Source: Granulicella sp. dw_53
GTDB lineage: Bacteria > Acidobacteriota > Terriglobia > Terriglobales > Acidobacteriaceae
Direction of reading: 5' to 3'
NCBI RefSeq assembly: GCF_018449545.1
Contig: NZ_JAAVUR010000002.1
Location: forward strand, 496,001 to 560,000
Length of the DNA: 64,000 bases
The notes below the pieces were generated by a model. It made no database searches. It worked only from the letters and a program-made list of their open reading frames with translations, and was not told where the DNA came from. The position numbers and the translations under genes were made by a program. Each line of letters begins with the position of its first letter. Within the stretch, counting starts at the first letter, position 1. Positions 7,863-15,982 of this stretch are shown here, one piece after another.

Positions 7863-9437
7863 GTGATGAGAAATTCTCTGGTTTTATCCGTAGCACTGTC
7901 TCTCTCTGGTGCTGTTGCAGGCTCGGGTGCGGCCTTTGCCCAAGGTGGAGCTGTCGGCAACTGGACCACCGTTGGGAATGATGCGGGACACAGCAACTGG
8001 CAGAAGAATGAGGCGAAGATCTCCAAGGAGACTGCTGGGACGCAGTTCAAGTTTCTGTGGAAGATCAAGCTGGGGTCGACGAAGGAGACTCAGTCTTTCA
8101 CGGAACCTCTGCTCGCTCTGCGTTTGATCAACGCGCAAGGGTTCAAGGATCTTGCACTCTGGGGAAGCACGGATACTGTGTACGCCGTCGACTCCGAATT
8201 GGGAACTCTGGTTTGGAAGAAGACCTACGATGTGCCGGCCGCGAGTGGTGCGGGAGCATGTGGAGCGCGAAATCTCAGCATCGTGATGGAGCCACCTTTG
8301 GTCATCAACTTTGGAGCACGCCGTGCCCCGGGCGCTCCACCGCCGCCTGCTCCACCACCTCCGCCACCTCCAAGTCAGCGTCGCCTCGGTGTTGCGGCGG
8401 GCGGCGGAGGCTTTGGTCTGAAGGGCCTTTATGTGCTGACGGGCGATGGCATGCTTCACGAGCAGGTTCTGACCACGGGTGTGGATTTTGCTCCGCCGGT
8501 AAAGTTTCTGCCGGCTGCAAATGCGAATCCTGATGGGCTGAGTTCGATCGGAAAGACGATGTTCACGCTTACAGGACGCGGCTGCGGTGGCGCGAAGAAC
8601 GCGCTTTGGGCCATCGATCTAGCGAGTCCCGACTACACCGTTAGCAGCTATACGACTGAGAAGGCTGCTCCGCTTGGGCTCGCTGGTCCGACGCTAGGAG
8701 ATGGAGTCGCCTATGTGGTAACAGGCAGCGGCACTGTGGGCTCCGCGGCTGACGTTCATCCAAACAGTGTGACATCGGTCACGACCAAAGATATGAAGGT
8801 GAAGGATTGGTATGCGCCTTCCGGTGAGGGCAAATTGAGCAACGTCTCTCCGGTCGCGTTTACCTTCAAGCAGAAGAAGCTTGTTGCGGCGCCGGGCAAG
8901 GACGGAAGCTATGTCTTGCTGGACAGCGAATCGCTTGGCGGATCGGATCATCACACACCGTTAGCAGAGACGGCGAAGATCTCGAAGGCAAAGAGCGATA
9001 CCTTTGATAGCCTCGCAAGCTGGCAAGATGCTAGTGGTGCGGCCTGGGTATTGGCATCGGTCTCGGGTCCTCTGGATGCTGCCGCGAAGTTTGAGACGAT
9101 GAATGGTCCTGCGACGCATGGGTGCATCGTTGCATTCAAGGTGGAAGAGCAGGGCGATAAGACGGTGCTGACTCCTGCCTGGGTCTCGCGGGATTTGATC
9201 AATCCTGCTCCGCCCGCAGTTGCAAATGGAGTCGTGGTGGCGCTCTCGCAGGGCAATGCGGCGACGCATGCCACGCTCTACGTTCTTGATGCCACGACCG
9301 GGAAAGAGTTGTACTCCAGCAAGGATTCGATCTCAACTTATGCGCATCTTACTGGCGTATCTATTGGGGATGGTCATGCCTTTTTTACTACACATGACAA
9401 CACACTTTATTCCTTCGGTATTGGATTGGAACACTGA
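7863..9437 (+). CDS. PQQ-type beta-propeller quinoprotein-like protein (second copy)
   Basis: The 524-residue paralogue of the upstream gene has a signal peptide ending near AAFAQGG. Shared landmarks are the N-terminal WxxxGNDxxxxxWQKNExKIS region, GRGCGGAKNALWAIDLA and LYVLDATTGKELYSS. It differs by a proline- and glycine-rich insert around residues 155-185 (APPPPAPPPPPPPSQRRLG, then a glycine run), probably a flexible surface loop. The 127-base gap after the first copy shows no clear new promoter. Two unequal copies may differ in substrate or form a complex. Confidence 0.8.
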   Translation: MMRNSLVLSVALSLSGAVAGSGAAFAQGGAVGNWTTVGNDAGHSNWQKNEAKISKETAGTQFKFLWKIKLGSTKETQSFTEPLLALRLINAQGFKDLALWGSTDTVYAVDSELGTLVWKKTYDVPAASGAGACGARNLSIVMEPPLVINFGARRAPGAPPPPAPPPPPPPSQRRLGVAAGGGGFGLKGLYVLTGDGMLHEQVLTTGVDFAPPVKFLPAANANPDGLSSIGKTMFTLTGRGCGGAKNALWAIDLASPDYTVSSYTTEKAAPLGLAGPTLGDGVAYVVTGSGTVGSAADVHPNSVTSVTTKDMKVKDWYAPSGEGKLSNVSPVAFTFKQKKLVAAPGKDGSYVLLDSESLGGSDHHTPLAETAKISKAKSDTFDSLASWQDASGAAWVLASVSGPLDAAAKFETMNGPATHGCIVAFKVEEQGDKTVLTPAWVSRDLINPAPPAVANGVVVALSQGNAATHATLYVLDATTGKELYSSKDSISTYAHLTGVSIGDGHAFFTTHDNTLYSFGIGLEH

Positions 9438-9537
9438 TCGGTTCTCTCAACACCCGCAGATTCGAAGGTGCTAATCTGCGATAGCAAATAGCATAGTCAC
9501 GGCGTGGCTATCCATGAACAAAGAATGAAGGTCAAAG

Positions 9538-10755
9538 ATGCTAAGTAGAGTTCAGGTAGAAGAGGCAATCAAAGCGGGTGCAGGCGTTTTGAGGTTGCAG
9601 CCGAGTTGGGTTCCGCGCTCGTTCATGATTCCGGGAAGAAGATTGAAGCTTCATCCGGATGACTTATACGCGTTCGGTGGGCATCGCGGTGGCATCAATG
9701 AACGGTGGTTCTCGTCGACGACGAAGGCCTCGAATGGACCGGATACGCTGCCGGACGAAGGCCTCAGCTATGTTCGTCCGGATAAGGGCGAGAAGTTCCT
9801 GCTGAAGGATGCGGTTGAGACTGCGGGAGACCTGCTCCTTGGCGCAGATGTAATGAAGCGTGAAGGCGGCTGGAACCTGCTGTGTAAGTTCTTCGACAAT
9901 ATGGGCCCGATTCCGCACCACATGCATCAGAGCGACGAGTTCGCGAAGTTGGTGGGACAGAAGGGTAAGCCCGAGGCATACTACTTTCCGCCACAGTACA
10001 ACCAGACGCAGAATAATTTCCCCCATACCTATATGGGATTGGAGCCTGGTACGACGAAGGACGACATTCGCCGCTGCCTGGAGAGATGGAACCAAGGCGA
10101 CAACGGTATCCTCGCCTATGCTCGTGCATACCGGCTTGTTCCCGGTACGGGATGGCAGATCAATCCCGGCATCCTCCATGCTCCCGGATCGCTTGTTACC
10201 TATGAACCACAGGTGAATAGCGATGTCTTTGCGATGTTCCAGTCCGAAGTGGATGGCCGCATCGTGGATTGGGGTCTTCTTACCAAGGATGTGAAGCCTG
10301 AGCACAGCAAGGATCTCGATTACCTGATCAGCATGTTGGATTGGGAAGGGAACCTCAATCCGAACTTCGCCGAGAGCAACAAGACCTTTCCGAAGCCTGT
10401 GAAGCCAGTGGAAGAGATGGAAGCGGAAGGTTATCGTGAGGTTTGGATCACCTATGGGACTTCTTTCTACTCTGCCAAAGAACTTACGGTGTTGCCTGGC
10501 CGAAGCGTCACCATCAAGGACAGCGCTGCCTATGGCGTCATCCTGACGCAAGGTCATGGTTTGCTGGCGAAGCAGACGGTGAGCACACCCTCGATGATCC
10601 GTTTCGGACAGATGACGGAGGATGAGGTATTCGTCACGGCGGCGACGGCTCAGGCTGGATTGCTTGTCGAAAATAAGAGTTCGTCCGATCCGCTGGTCCT
10701 ACTGAAGCACTTTGGTCCGGGGAACCCGGACGCGGAACCACTGCGAAAGAAATAA
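9538..10755 (+). CDS. Cupin / class I phosphomannose-isomerase-like protein
   Basis: The protein has 405 residues and no signal peptide. Residues about 120-130 ([12 protein letters not shown]) and about 216-225 ([11 protein letters not shown]) give the histidine and glutamate pattern of zinc-binding cupins, as in type I mannose-6-phosphate isomerases. The C-terminal third ([24 protein letters not shown]) looks like a second cupin half. The role may be isomerisation or binding of an oxidised sugar; no more exact reaction can be assigned. It lies inside the LacI-controlled operon and ends 8 bases before the next gene. Confidence 0.65.
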   Translation: MLSRVQVEEAIKAGAGVLRLQPSWVPRSFMIPGRRLKLHPDDLYAFGGHRGGINERWFSSTTKASNGPDTLPDEGLSYVRPDKGEKFLLKDAVETAGDLLLGADVMKREGGWNLLCKFFDNMGPIPHHMHQSDEFAKLVGQKGKPEAYYFPPQYNQTQNNFPHTYMGLEPGTTKDDIRRCLERWNQGDNGILAYARAYRLVPGTGWQINPGILHAPGSLVTYEPQVNSDVFAMFQSEVDGRIVDWGLLTKDVKPEHSKDLDYLISMLDWEGNLNPNFAESNKTFPKPVKPVEEMEAEGYREVWITYGTSFYSAKELTVLPGRSVTIKDSAAYGVILTQGHGLLAKQTVSTPSMIRFGQMTEDEVFVTAATAQAGLLVENKSSSDPLVLLKHFGPGNPDAEPLRKK

Positions 10756-10763
10756 GAGGAACC

Positions 10764-11816
10764 GTGAGCACAGTACATCAGCATATGAAGCCTGCACTCC
10801 ACAATGCGATGTGGCCTGGTCTGGTTGGAAAAGGGCCAGACTCCGAGCCACCGATTGACCTTGAGACGATGCTCGACCTTACTGCTGCAGCAGAGGTCGA
10901 TGGCGTCAAGTTCGATGGTGTCGATCTGTTTCTGTCGCTTCCTCATGTCGACATCGATTCGACCAAAGAGGATTTGGTGCGCCTTACGGACGGAATTGCT
11001 AAGCGAAATCTTGTGATTGGATCGATGGTTGCGCCGGTCTGGCCGCCAACTGGCGGCGGTTCGGCGATGGGTTCGGAGGAGGAGCGGAAGAGCTTTCTCA
11101 CGCAGGTTCGAAAGGCTTGCGAGATCGGGAAGACACTGCGCGAGATTGGCATTCGCCGCTACGGAGTGATTCGCATCGACTCCGCTACAGGGCCTTCCGA
11201 GTGGGCGAAGGATCCAGTAGGTAATACGAAGCGGATTGCCAAGACGTTCCGTGAAGCTTGCGATATCGCCGAAGGATATGGAGAGCGTCTCGCGGCAGAG
11301 GGTGAGATCTGCTGGGGAGCGATGCATAGCTGGAGGCGAATGGTCGAGTTGCTCGAGATGGTCGATCGTCCCAAGATTATCGGCTTTCAGGCGGATATGG
11401 CTCACTCGCTGTTGTATACGTTGGGTTATAACGCTCCGGAAGATCGGTTGTTGCCGGAAGACTTCGACTGGTCGAGCGAAGAGGTGTTGATGGCTGCGCT
11501 GCGAAAGCTGACCGATGCGCTTCGTCCGTGGACGATTGACTTTCATGTGGCGCAGAACGATGGAACTGTTCATGGAACAGGCTCGCACGATACGACTGGA
11601 AGACATTGTCCTGTGAACGATCCGAACGGGAAGATGGACATCGTCAAGGTCGCTGGACTTTGGATGCGGGACGCGAGTGGCGCTCCGACCAAGGCTTATC
11701 AACATATCTGTTGGGATGGTTGCATGTTCCCCAACGCAACCATGACGTCTGCGCAGACGTGGCGAGATGTACTCGGGACGTTGATTGCGGTTCGCGACGC
11801 TCACGGTTGGGACTAA
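10764..11816 (+). CDS. Sugar phosphate isomerase/epimerase family (xylose-isomerase-like barrel)
   Basis: The 350-residue protein fits the AP endonuclease family 2 / xylose isomerase-like TIM barrel. Candidate metal ligands appear in [27 protein letters not shown] and [11 protein letters not shown]. The start is a GTG at 10764 after AGAGGAA. The stop lies 18 bases before the Gfo/Idh/MocA gene, so the genes are coupled. In the 3-keto-glycoside pathway described in Bacteroides, a protein of this fold acts with a Gfo/Idh/MocA oxidoreductase and DUF1080 proteins on keto-sugar intermediates. The same combination here suggests, but does not prove, such a role. Confidence 0.78.
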   Translation: MSTVHQHMKPALHNAMWPGLVGKGPDSEPPIDLETMLDLTAAAEVDGVKFDGVDLFLSLPHVDIDSTKEDLVRLTDGIAKRNLVIGSMVAPVWPPTGGGSAMGSEEERKSFLTQVRKACEIGKTLREIGIRRYGVIRIDSATGPSEWAKDPVGNTKRIAKTFREACDIAEGYGERLAAEGEICWGAMHSWRRMVELLEMVDRPKIIGFQADMAHSLLYTLGYNAPEDRLLPEDFDWSSEEVLMAALRKLTDALRPWTIDFHVAQNDGTVHGTGSHDTTGRHCPVNDPNGKMDIVKVAGLWMRDASGAPTKAYQHICWDGCMFPNATMTSAQTWRDVLGTLIAVRDAHGWD

Positions 11817-11834
11817 GCGGACGCAAGGAAAATT

Positions 11835-12989
11835 ATGGCGAAGAAGACTTTGAATATCGGCCTGGTTGGATATGGATTCATGGGCAAGACGCATTCGAAT
11901 GCGTTTCTCCAGGCTCCACGCTTTTTCGATCTTCCTTATCAGCCGGTGTTGAAGGCGGTCTGTGCGCGCAATGCGGAGCGAGTGAAGGGCTTTGCCGAGA
12001 ACTGGGGTTATCAGTCGGTTGAGACGGACTGGCGTGCGCTCATCGCGCGCAAGGATATCGATCTGATCGACATCGCCAGCCCGAACGATACTCATGCGGA
12101 GATTGCTATCGCGGCGGCGAAGGCCGGCAAGATGGTTCTCTGCGAGAAGCCTCTGGGACGAACCGCGGCGGAAGGCAAAGCCATGGTCGATGCCGTGAGT
12201 GCCGCGAGTGTTCCGAACATGGTCTGGTACAACTATCGCCGCGTTCCAGCTCTGGTGCTGCTCAAGCAGTTGCTGGAGGAAGGGCGGTTTGGCCGCATCT
12301 TCCACTATCGTTCGCAGTTCCTGCAGGACTGGACGATTTCGAGCGATCTGCCGCAAGGAGGCGAGGGGCTTTGGCGTCTGGATGCTTCGGTTGCCGGCAG
12401 TGGAGTTACAGGCGATCTGCTTGCGCACAACATCGATATGGCCTTGTGGCTGAACGGGCCGATCTCCGAGGTTTCGGGGATGACCGAGACCTTCATCAAG
12501 GAGCGCAAGCATAGCCTCACGGGAAAGATGGAGGCTGTCAGTATCGACGATGCCAGCTCGTTTCTGGGGAGATTCCAGAATGGATCGACTGCGCTGTTTG
12601 AGGCGACGCGTTATGCGCGTGGTCACAAAGCTCTCTTTACGTTGGAGATCAATGGCGAGTTTGCCTCCGCCAAGTGGGATCTGCACGATCTGCATCGTCT
12701 GGAGTTCTTCGACTACCGCGATGAGGGCCGTTTGCGAGGGTGGAGAAGCATTCACATTACGGATGGCGATCATCCTTACATGAAGAACTGGTGGGTTCCG
12801 GGACTGCAGATCGGCTATGAGCATACTTTCATTCACCAAGTTGCCGACTTTCTTCGCGCTGTGGGCGAGGGTAAGGCTGTCGCTCCTACGTTTGAGGATG
12901 GCCTGGCTTGCGATTATGTAACGGACGCAGTGCTTAGTTCCGCAAAGACAAGACAGTGGGAAGCAGTGCCTTCGGCGCAGCCGAAGTAA
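11835..12989 (+). CDS. Gfo/Idh/MocA family NAD(P)-dependent sugar oxidoreductase
   Basis: The 384-residue protein starts with a Rossmann nucleotide-binding motif ([13 protein letters not shown], residues about 6-18). It carries the family motif CEKPLGR near residue 101 and a C-terminal alpha/beta dimerisation domain. There is no Tat or Sec signal, so it acts in the cytoplasm. Members oxidise or reduce sugar hydroxyls, often at C-3 or C-2. Its place between a sugar isomerase-like gene and a DUF1080 gene fits glycoside 3-oxidation. The substrate is unknown. Confidence 0.87.
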   Translation: MAKKTLNIGLVGYGFMGKTHSNAFLQAPRFFDLPYQPVLKAVCARNAERVKGFAENWGYQSVETDWRALIARKDIDLIDIASPNDTHAEIAIAAAKAGKMVLCEKPLGRTAAEGKAMVDAVSAASVPNMVWYNYRRVPALVLLKQLLEEGRFGRIFHYRSQFLQDWTISSDLPQGGEGLWRLDASVAGSGVTGDLLAHNIDMALWLNGPISEVSGMTETFIKERKHSLTGKMEAVSIDDASSFLGRFQNGSTALFEATRYARGHKALFTLEINGEFASAKWDLHDLHRLEFFDYRDEGRLRGWRSIHITDGDHPYMKNWWVPGLQIGYEHTFIHQVADFLRAVGEGKAVAPTFEDGLACDYVTDAVLSSAKTRQWEAVPSAQPK

Positions 12990-13017
12990 GTGCAGTTGAA
13001 CTTCTAAGGAGCGTGAC

Positions 13018-13938
13018 ATGTCAGCTAAATCCGTGGTCTCTCGTAGCATGATGGCCGGCACCTCGTTGGCGTGTGCGATTTTTGCCGCGAGTTTGGTCTA
13101 TTTGCCTGCTCGCTCGCATGTCGCTGCGCAGCAGGCGGCTCGTCCGGCACAGGCGGGTGGACGCGCTCCGGGCGGCGGATTCTCTCAGCCTGAGCCGATT
13201 GACTTTGAAGATCATGAGGGCTGGACGCAGATCTTCGATGGCAAGACGATGAACGGATGGGACGGGACTCCGGAGGTCTGGCATGTTGAGGACGGCGCGA
13301 TCGTGGGACAGTCCAGCGATGCGCATCCTTCCGGGACGACGAATATTATCTGGCGTGGAGGCGATCCTGGGAACTTCCGGCTCAAGTGCGAGATGAAGCT
13401 GGAGGGCGCGGGCGCGAATGGTGGAATTCAGTATCGCAGCCAGAATGTTCCGCCCAGGCCGAGAGTGATTCCTCCGGAGAGACTTGCGCAGATGACGGAC
13501 GAGCAGAAGGCGCGCATGAAGAAGATGGAGGAGGCCGGCCAGAAGTATGCCAAGTGGAATCTGGAGGGGTATCAGGCTGACTTCGATTTCAATAATCGCT
13601 ATACCGGCCAGCTTTATGAGCAGGGCACTGGGCGGGGCATTATTGCGTGGCGCGGTCAGATGGTGGCTACCGAGCCTGGGAAGAAGCCGCGGTTGCTCTC
13701 CAGTGTGGGGAATCCTGACGATCTGAAGGCGTTTATCAAGCCGGGTGAGTGGAACCAGTACGAGATCGTTGCGGACGGCAATACTCTGGTTCATATCGTG
13801 AACGGGCATGTGATGGCCGTGCTGGTCGATACCGATCCGAAGTATGCGCAGGCCAAGGGCTTGATTGCCTTTGAGATTGAAGGCGGTGGAGATCTGAAGA
13901 TCCTGCACCGCAATGTTTGGCTGAAGAAGCTTCCTTAG
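13018..13938 (+). CDS. Exported DUF1080 (3-keto-disaccharide hydrolase-like) protein
   Basis: The 306-residue protein has a hydrophobic signal (SLACAIFAASLVYLPARS) and then a concanavalin-like DUF1080 fold. Typical motifs are GWTQIFDGKTMNGWDG, WHVEDGAIVGQS, NFRLKCEMKLEG and NGGIQYRS. Some DUF1080 proteins cleave or hydrate 3-keto-glycosides, hence the '3-keto-disaccharide hydrolase' family name. It begins 28 bases after the oxidoreductase stop (ATG at 13018, with AAGGAG upstream) and is the last gene of the block. Location would be periplasm or outer membrane, the same compartment as the two PQQ proteins. Confidence 0.82.
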   Translation: MSAKSVVSRSMMAGTSLACAIFAASLVYLPARSHVAAQQAARPAQAGGRAPGGGFSQPEPIDFEDHEGWTQIFDGKTMNGWDGTPEVWHVEDGAIVGQSSDAHPSGTTNIIWRGGDPGNFRLKCEMKLEGAGANGGIQYRSQNVPPRPRVIPPERLAQMTDEQKARMKKMEEAGQKYAKWNLEGYQADFDFNNRYTGQLYEQGTGRGIIAWRGQMVATEPGKKPRLLSSVGNPDDLKAFIKPGEWNQYEIVADGNTLVHIVNGHVMAVLVDTDPKYAQAKGLIAFEIEGGGDLKILHRNVWLKKLP

Positions 13939-14415
13939 GGCTTGTATGTTGGGCTCTGTGGCACCCCTCCCCCCGGTTAATTGGCGCAAATTCTTCATTG
14001 CGGTGGGGGTTAGGGTTGGACCTTCTGCGGCCTTTCGGCTTGATGAGTTGGCAAAGAACTGTGGCTCTGCATTGGGCAGAGTCTTGCTGCTTTACTTTTT
14101 CTTCTCTTTTAATTGTAGCTACCGGAGCGTAACTAAAGTGCCACTCTTATCTGCTTCATGTGGTGGGGTTTAGTTGGATTTGGGGGTTGACATGGGGTTT
14201 TGCTGGGTTATTTGGGGATGTCGGTTGTAAGTGATGGGGTGGGGCGGTTTATGGATGGGACGACGAGCGAGTTCGATTTGGTGTTTGAACCTATGAGCGC
14301 TTAGGAGCGATTGGCGGCAGAGAAAGCGGTCGTGCTTCGCACGATACCCCACCCTATTTGCGATGAGACTGCAAAAAGGGTGGGGCACCCGCATTTGTGG
14401 AATGGGGGGTGATTG
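13939..14415. other. Intergenic region with a REP-like hairpin
   Basis: No coding frame is convincing here. The only clear structure is the inverted repeat at 14347-14385. I see no good terminator directly after the DUF1080 stop. Confidence 0.5.
14347..14385. repeat. REP-like inverted repeat, copy 1
   Basis: Arms of 15 bases with one mismatch, CCCCACCCTATTTGC and its complement starting GCAAAA, separated by 9 bases. The second arm is followed by CACCC. A related hairpin with the same CCCACCCT / GGTGGGGCACCC ends is at 15589-15625. Confidence 0.6.
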
Positions 14416-15492
14416 ATGGGTGCTAGTGGAGATGGGTTTGGCTCGAGGGAGTTTTTGATGGAGCGGACGGGGCGGCTCTCGCAGGTGGGCGGTGTCACTC
14501 CTTTTGCCTATGCGGAGGGGAGGGCCAAGGGAGTTGCGACGGTGCGGGTGCGGACGGCGCGTGGGTTGGAGTTCTGGGTGGTTCCTGACAAGGGGATGGA
14601 TATCTTTGAGGCGAGTTTTGGGGGCAGGTCGCTTAGCTGGCACTCTCCGGTGGGGATTGTGCATCCTTCTTATTATTCCAATCGCGGGACGGAGTGGCTC
14701 CGGTCTTTTGCGGGTGGGTTGTTGAGCACTTGCGGGCTTACTACTGCGGGCGCGCCGTCGGAGGATAACGGTCAGAGCCTGGGGCTGCATGGATCGATCT
14801 CGAATACTCCGGCGGAGCAGGTGAGCTGGTCGGAGGAGTGGGATGGGGATGATTGTGTGCTGGCTGTCTCGGGCAAGGTGCGGGAGAGCTCGGTCTTTGG
14901 AGATCATCTTTTGCTGCATCGGACTATTTCGACTTCGCTGAGTAGCGCGTCTTTGAAGATTCATGATGTGGTGGAGAACCAGGGGTTCAAGGAGTCGCCT
15001 CTTATGGTTCTTTATCACTTCAACTTTGGATTTCCTTTGCTGACGGAGCGCAGCAGGATCTATGGGCCGTCGCAGGGGGTTGAACCTATCGATGATTGGT
15101 CTGCGCGGAGCCTCGATGTGTGGGATCGGTTTGGCCCGCCGGAGGCGGGGGTGGGGGAGCGGGTTTACTTTCACCAGATGCAGCCGGATGTGGATGGGAA
15201 GGTGACGGTGGTGTTGGTGAGCGATGGGGATCGACCGGAGTTCGGTGTGGCGTTGCGGTATGACAGTGGGACGTTGCCGCAGTTTGTTGAGTGGAAGATG
15301 ACGGGGACGAATCATTTTGTGCTGGGGCTCGAGCCTGCGAACTGCAAGATCTTTGGGCGTGCCGCGGAGAGGGAGCGGGGGAGTTTGCAGATGCTCTCTG
15401 TTGGGGAGAGGCGTGAGTTTCGATTGGAGTTGAGTGTGCTTGATGGGGTGGAGGCGGTGGCGGAGGCGATTCGGGGGAGTGTGGCTGGGTAG
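14416..15492 (+). CDS. DUF4432 family (aldose-epimerase-like) protein
   Basis: The 358-residue protein belongs to the DUF4432 group of galactose-mutarotase-like folds. Motifs include VVPDKGMDIFEASFGG, LGLHGSISNTPAE, LYHFNFGFPLL and FVEWKMTG. The ATG at 14416 follows GGGGGGTGA; a TTG three bases earlier is a weaker alternative. Family members bind sugars and may interconvert anomers. The position after the sugar-oxidation operon and before the sugar transporter suggests the same carbohydrate route. It is separated from the operon by a 477-base gap, and no LacI operator was found before it. Confidence 0.8.
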   Translation: MGASGDGFGSREFLMERTGRLSQVGGVTPFAYAEGRAKGVATVRVRTARGLEFWVVPDKGMDIFEASFGGRSLSWHSPVGIVHPSYYSNRGTEWLRSFAGGLLSTCGLTTAGAPSEDNGQSLGLHGSISNTPAEQVSWSEEWDGDDCVLAVSGKVRESSVFGDHLLLHRTISTSLSSASLKIHDVVENQGFKESPLMVLYHFNFGFPLLTERSRIYGPSQGVEPIDDWSARSLDVWDRFGPPEAGVGERVYFHQMQPDVDGKVTVVLVSDGDRPEFGVALRYDSGTLPQFVEWKMTGTNHFVLGLEPANCKIFGRAAERERGSLQMLSVGERREFRLELSVLDGVEAVAEAIRGSVAG

Positions 15493-15588
15493 TTGTGATT
15501 CCCTAACTATCGGGTGATCAGGCGTCCTGAGGTTGGAGCACCTGGGCTGTCGGGGTTGGGGAAAGAAGGCGGTGGGTAGGTTCTACAT

Positions 15589-15625
15589 CCCACCCTTCGC
15601 TAGAGACAGAGGCGCGAAGGATGGG
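15589..15625. repeat. REP-like inverted repeat, copy 2
   Basis: CCCACCCTTCGC at 15589-15600 pairs with GCGAAGGATGGG at 15614-15625 with one mismatch, followed by GGCACCC. It shares its outer bases with the hairpin at 14347-14385. Confidence 0.6.
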
Positions 15626-15659
15626 GCACCCGGGCTGTTTGGTGCTTGGGTTAGGAGAG

Positions 15660-15970
15660 CGACCGCTAGAACAGGCAACAGCCAAAACAAGCAACGGCTA
15701 GAACAGGCAACCGCAAATGCAACCGCAGGTCCTTCGACTGCGTAACTCGCGATGAAGCTGCGAGTTACTTCGCTCAGGATGACAAATTTTTGGGTGTGTT
15801 TGTCTTTGTGGGGCGTGTCTATCCTTGTGGAGTGTCAGCCTTTGTCAAAAGTGTCTTCGTGGAGCGTCCGCCTTTGTTGAAGGGGTCTGTCCTTTGTGTA
15901 GCTTTCGTCTTATCAAAGGGTCTGTTCTTGTGGAGCGTTCGTCTTGGTGGGGACTTGTGCCTTGTGAGGT
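15660..15970. repeat. Degenerate direct repeats, two types
   Basis: About 15660-15725 repeats short units around AACAGGCAAC. About 15795-15970 repeats units of roughly 17-20 bases around CTTTGTGGAGCGTC, with CTTTGTCAAAAGTGTC, CTTTGTTGAAGGGGTC and TATCAAAGGGTC variants. Unit boundaries were set by eye. Confidence 0.5.
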
Positions 15971-15982
15971 GAGCCTTCCTGG

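Larger units (their letters stand above)
15493..15982. other. Non-coding region with hairpin and degenerate short repeats
   Basis: The region between the convergent DUF4432 and transporter genes holds a REP-like hairpin (15589-15625), a short run of 'gaacaggcaac' / 'caagcaacgg' repeats at about 15660-15725, and about ten degenerate units resembling CTTTGTGGAGCGTC at about 15795-15970. No gene is supported. Confidence 0.55.

Noticed and set aside
10650..13061. An 803-codon open frame on the minus strand across the sugar operon
   Set aside because: It lies antisense to three clearly conserved genes, is rich in Arg/His/Leu without family motifs, and follows from codon bias on the other strand.
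14170..15315. A 381-codon minus-strand frame opposite the DUF4432 gene
   Set aside because: Low-complexity Arg/Pro/His content and full overlap with a well-supported gene.
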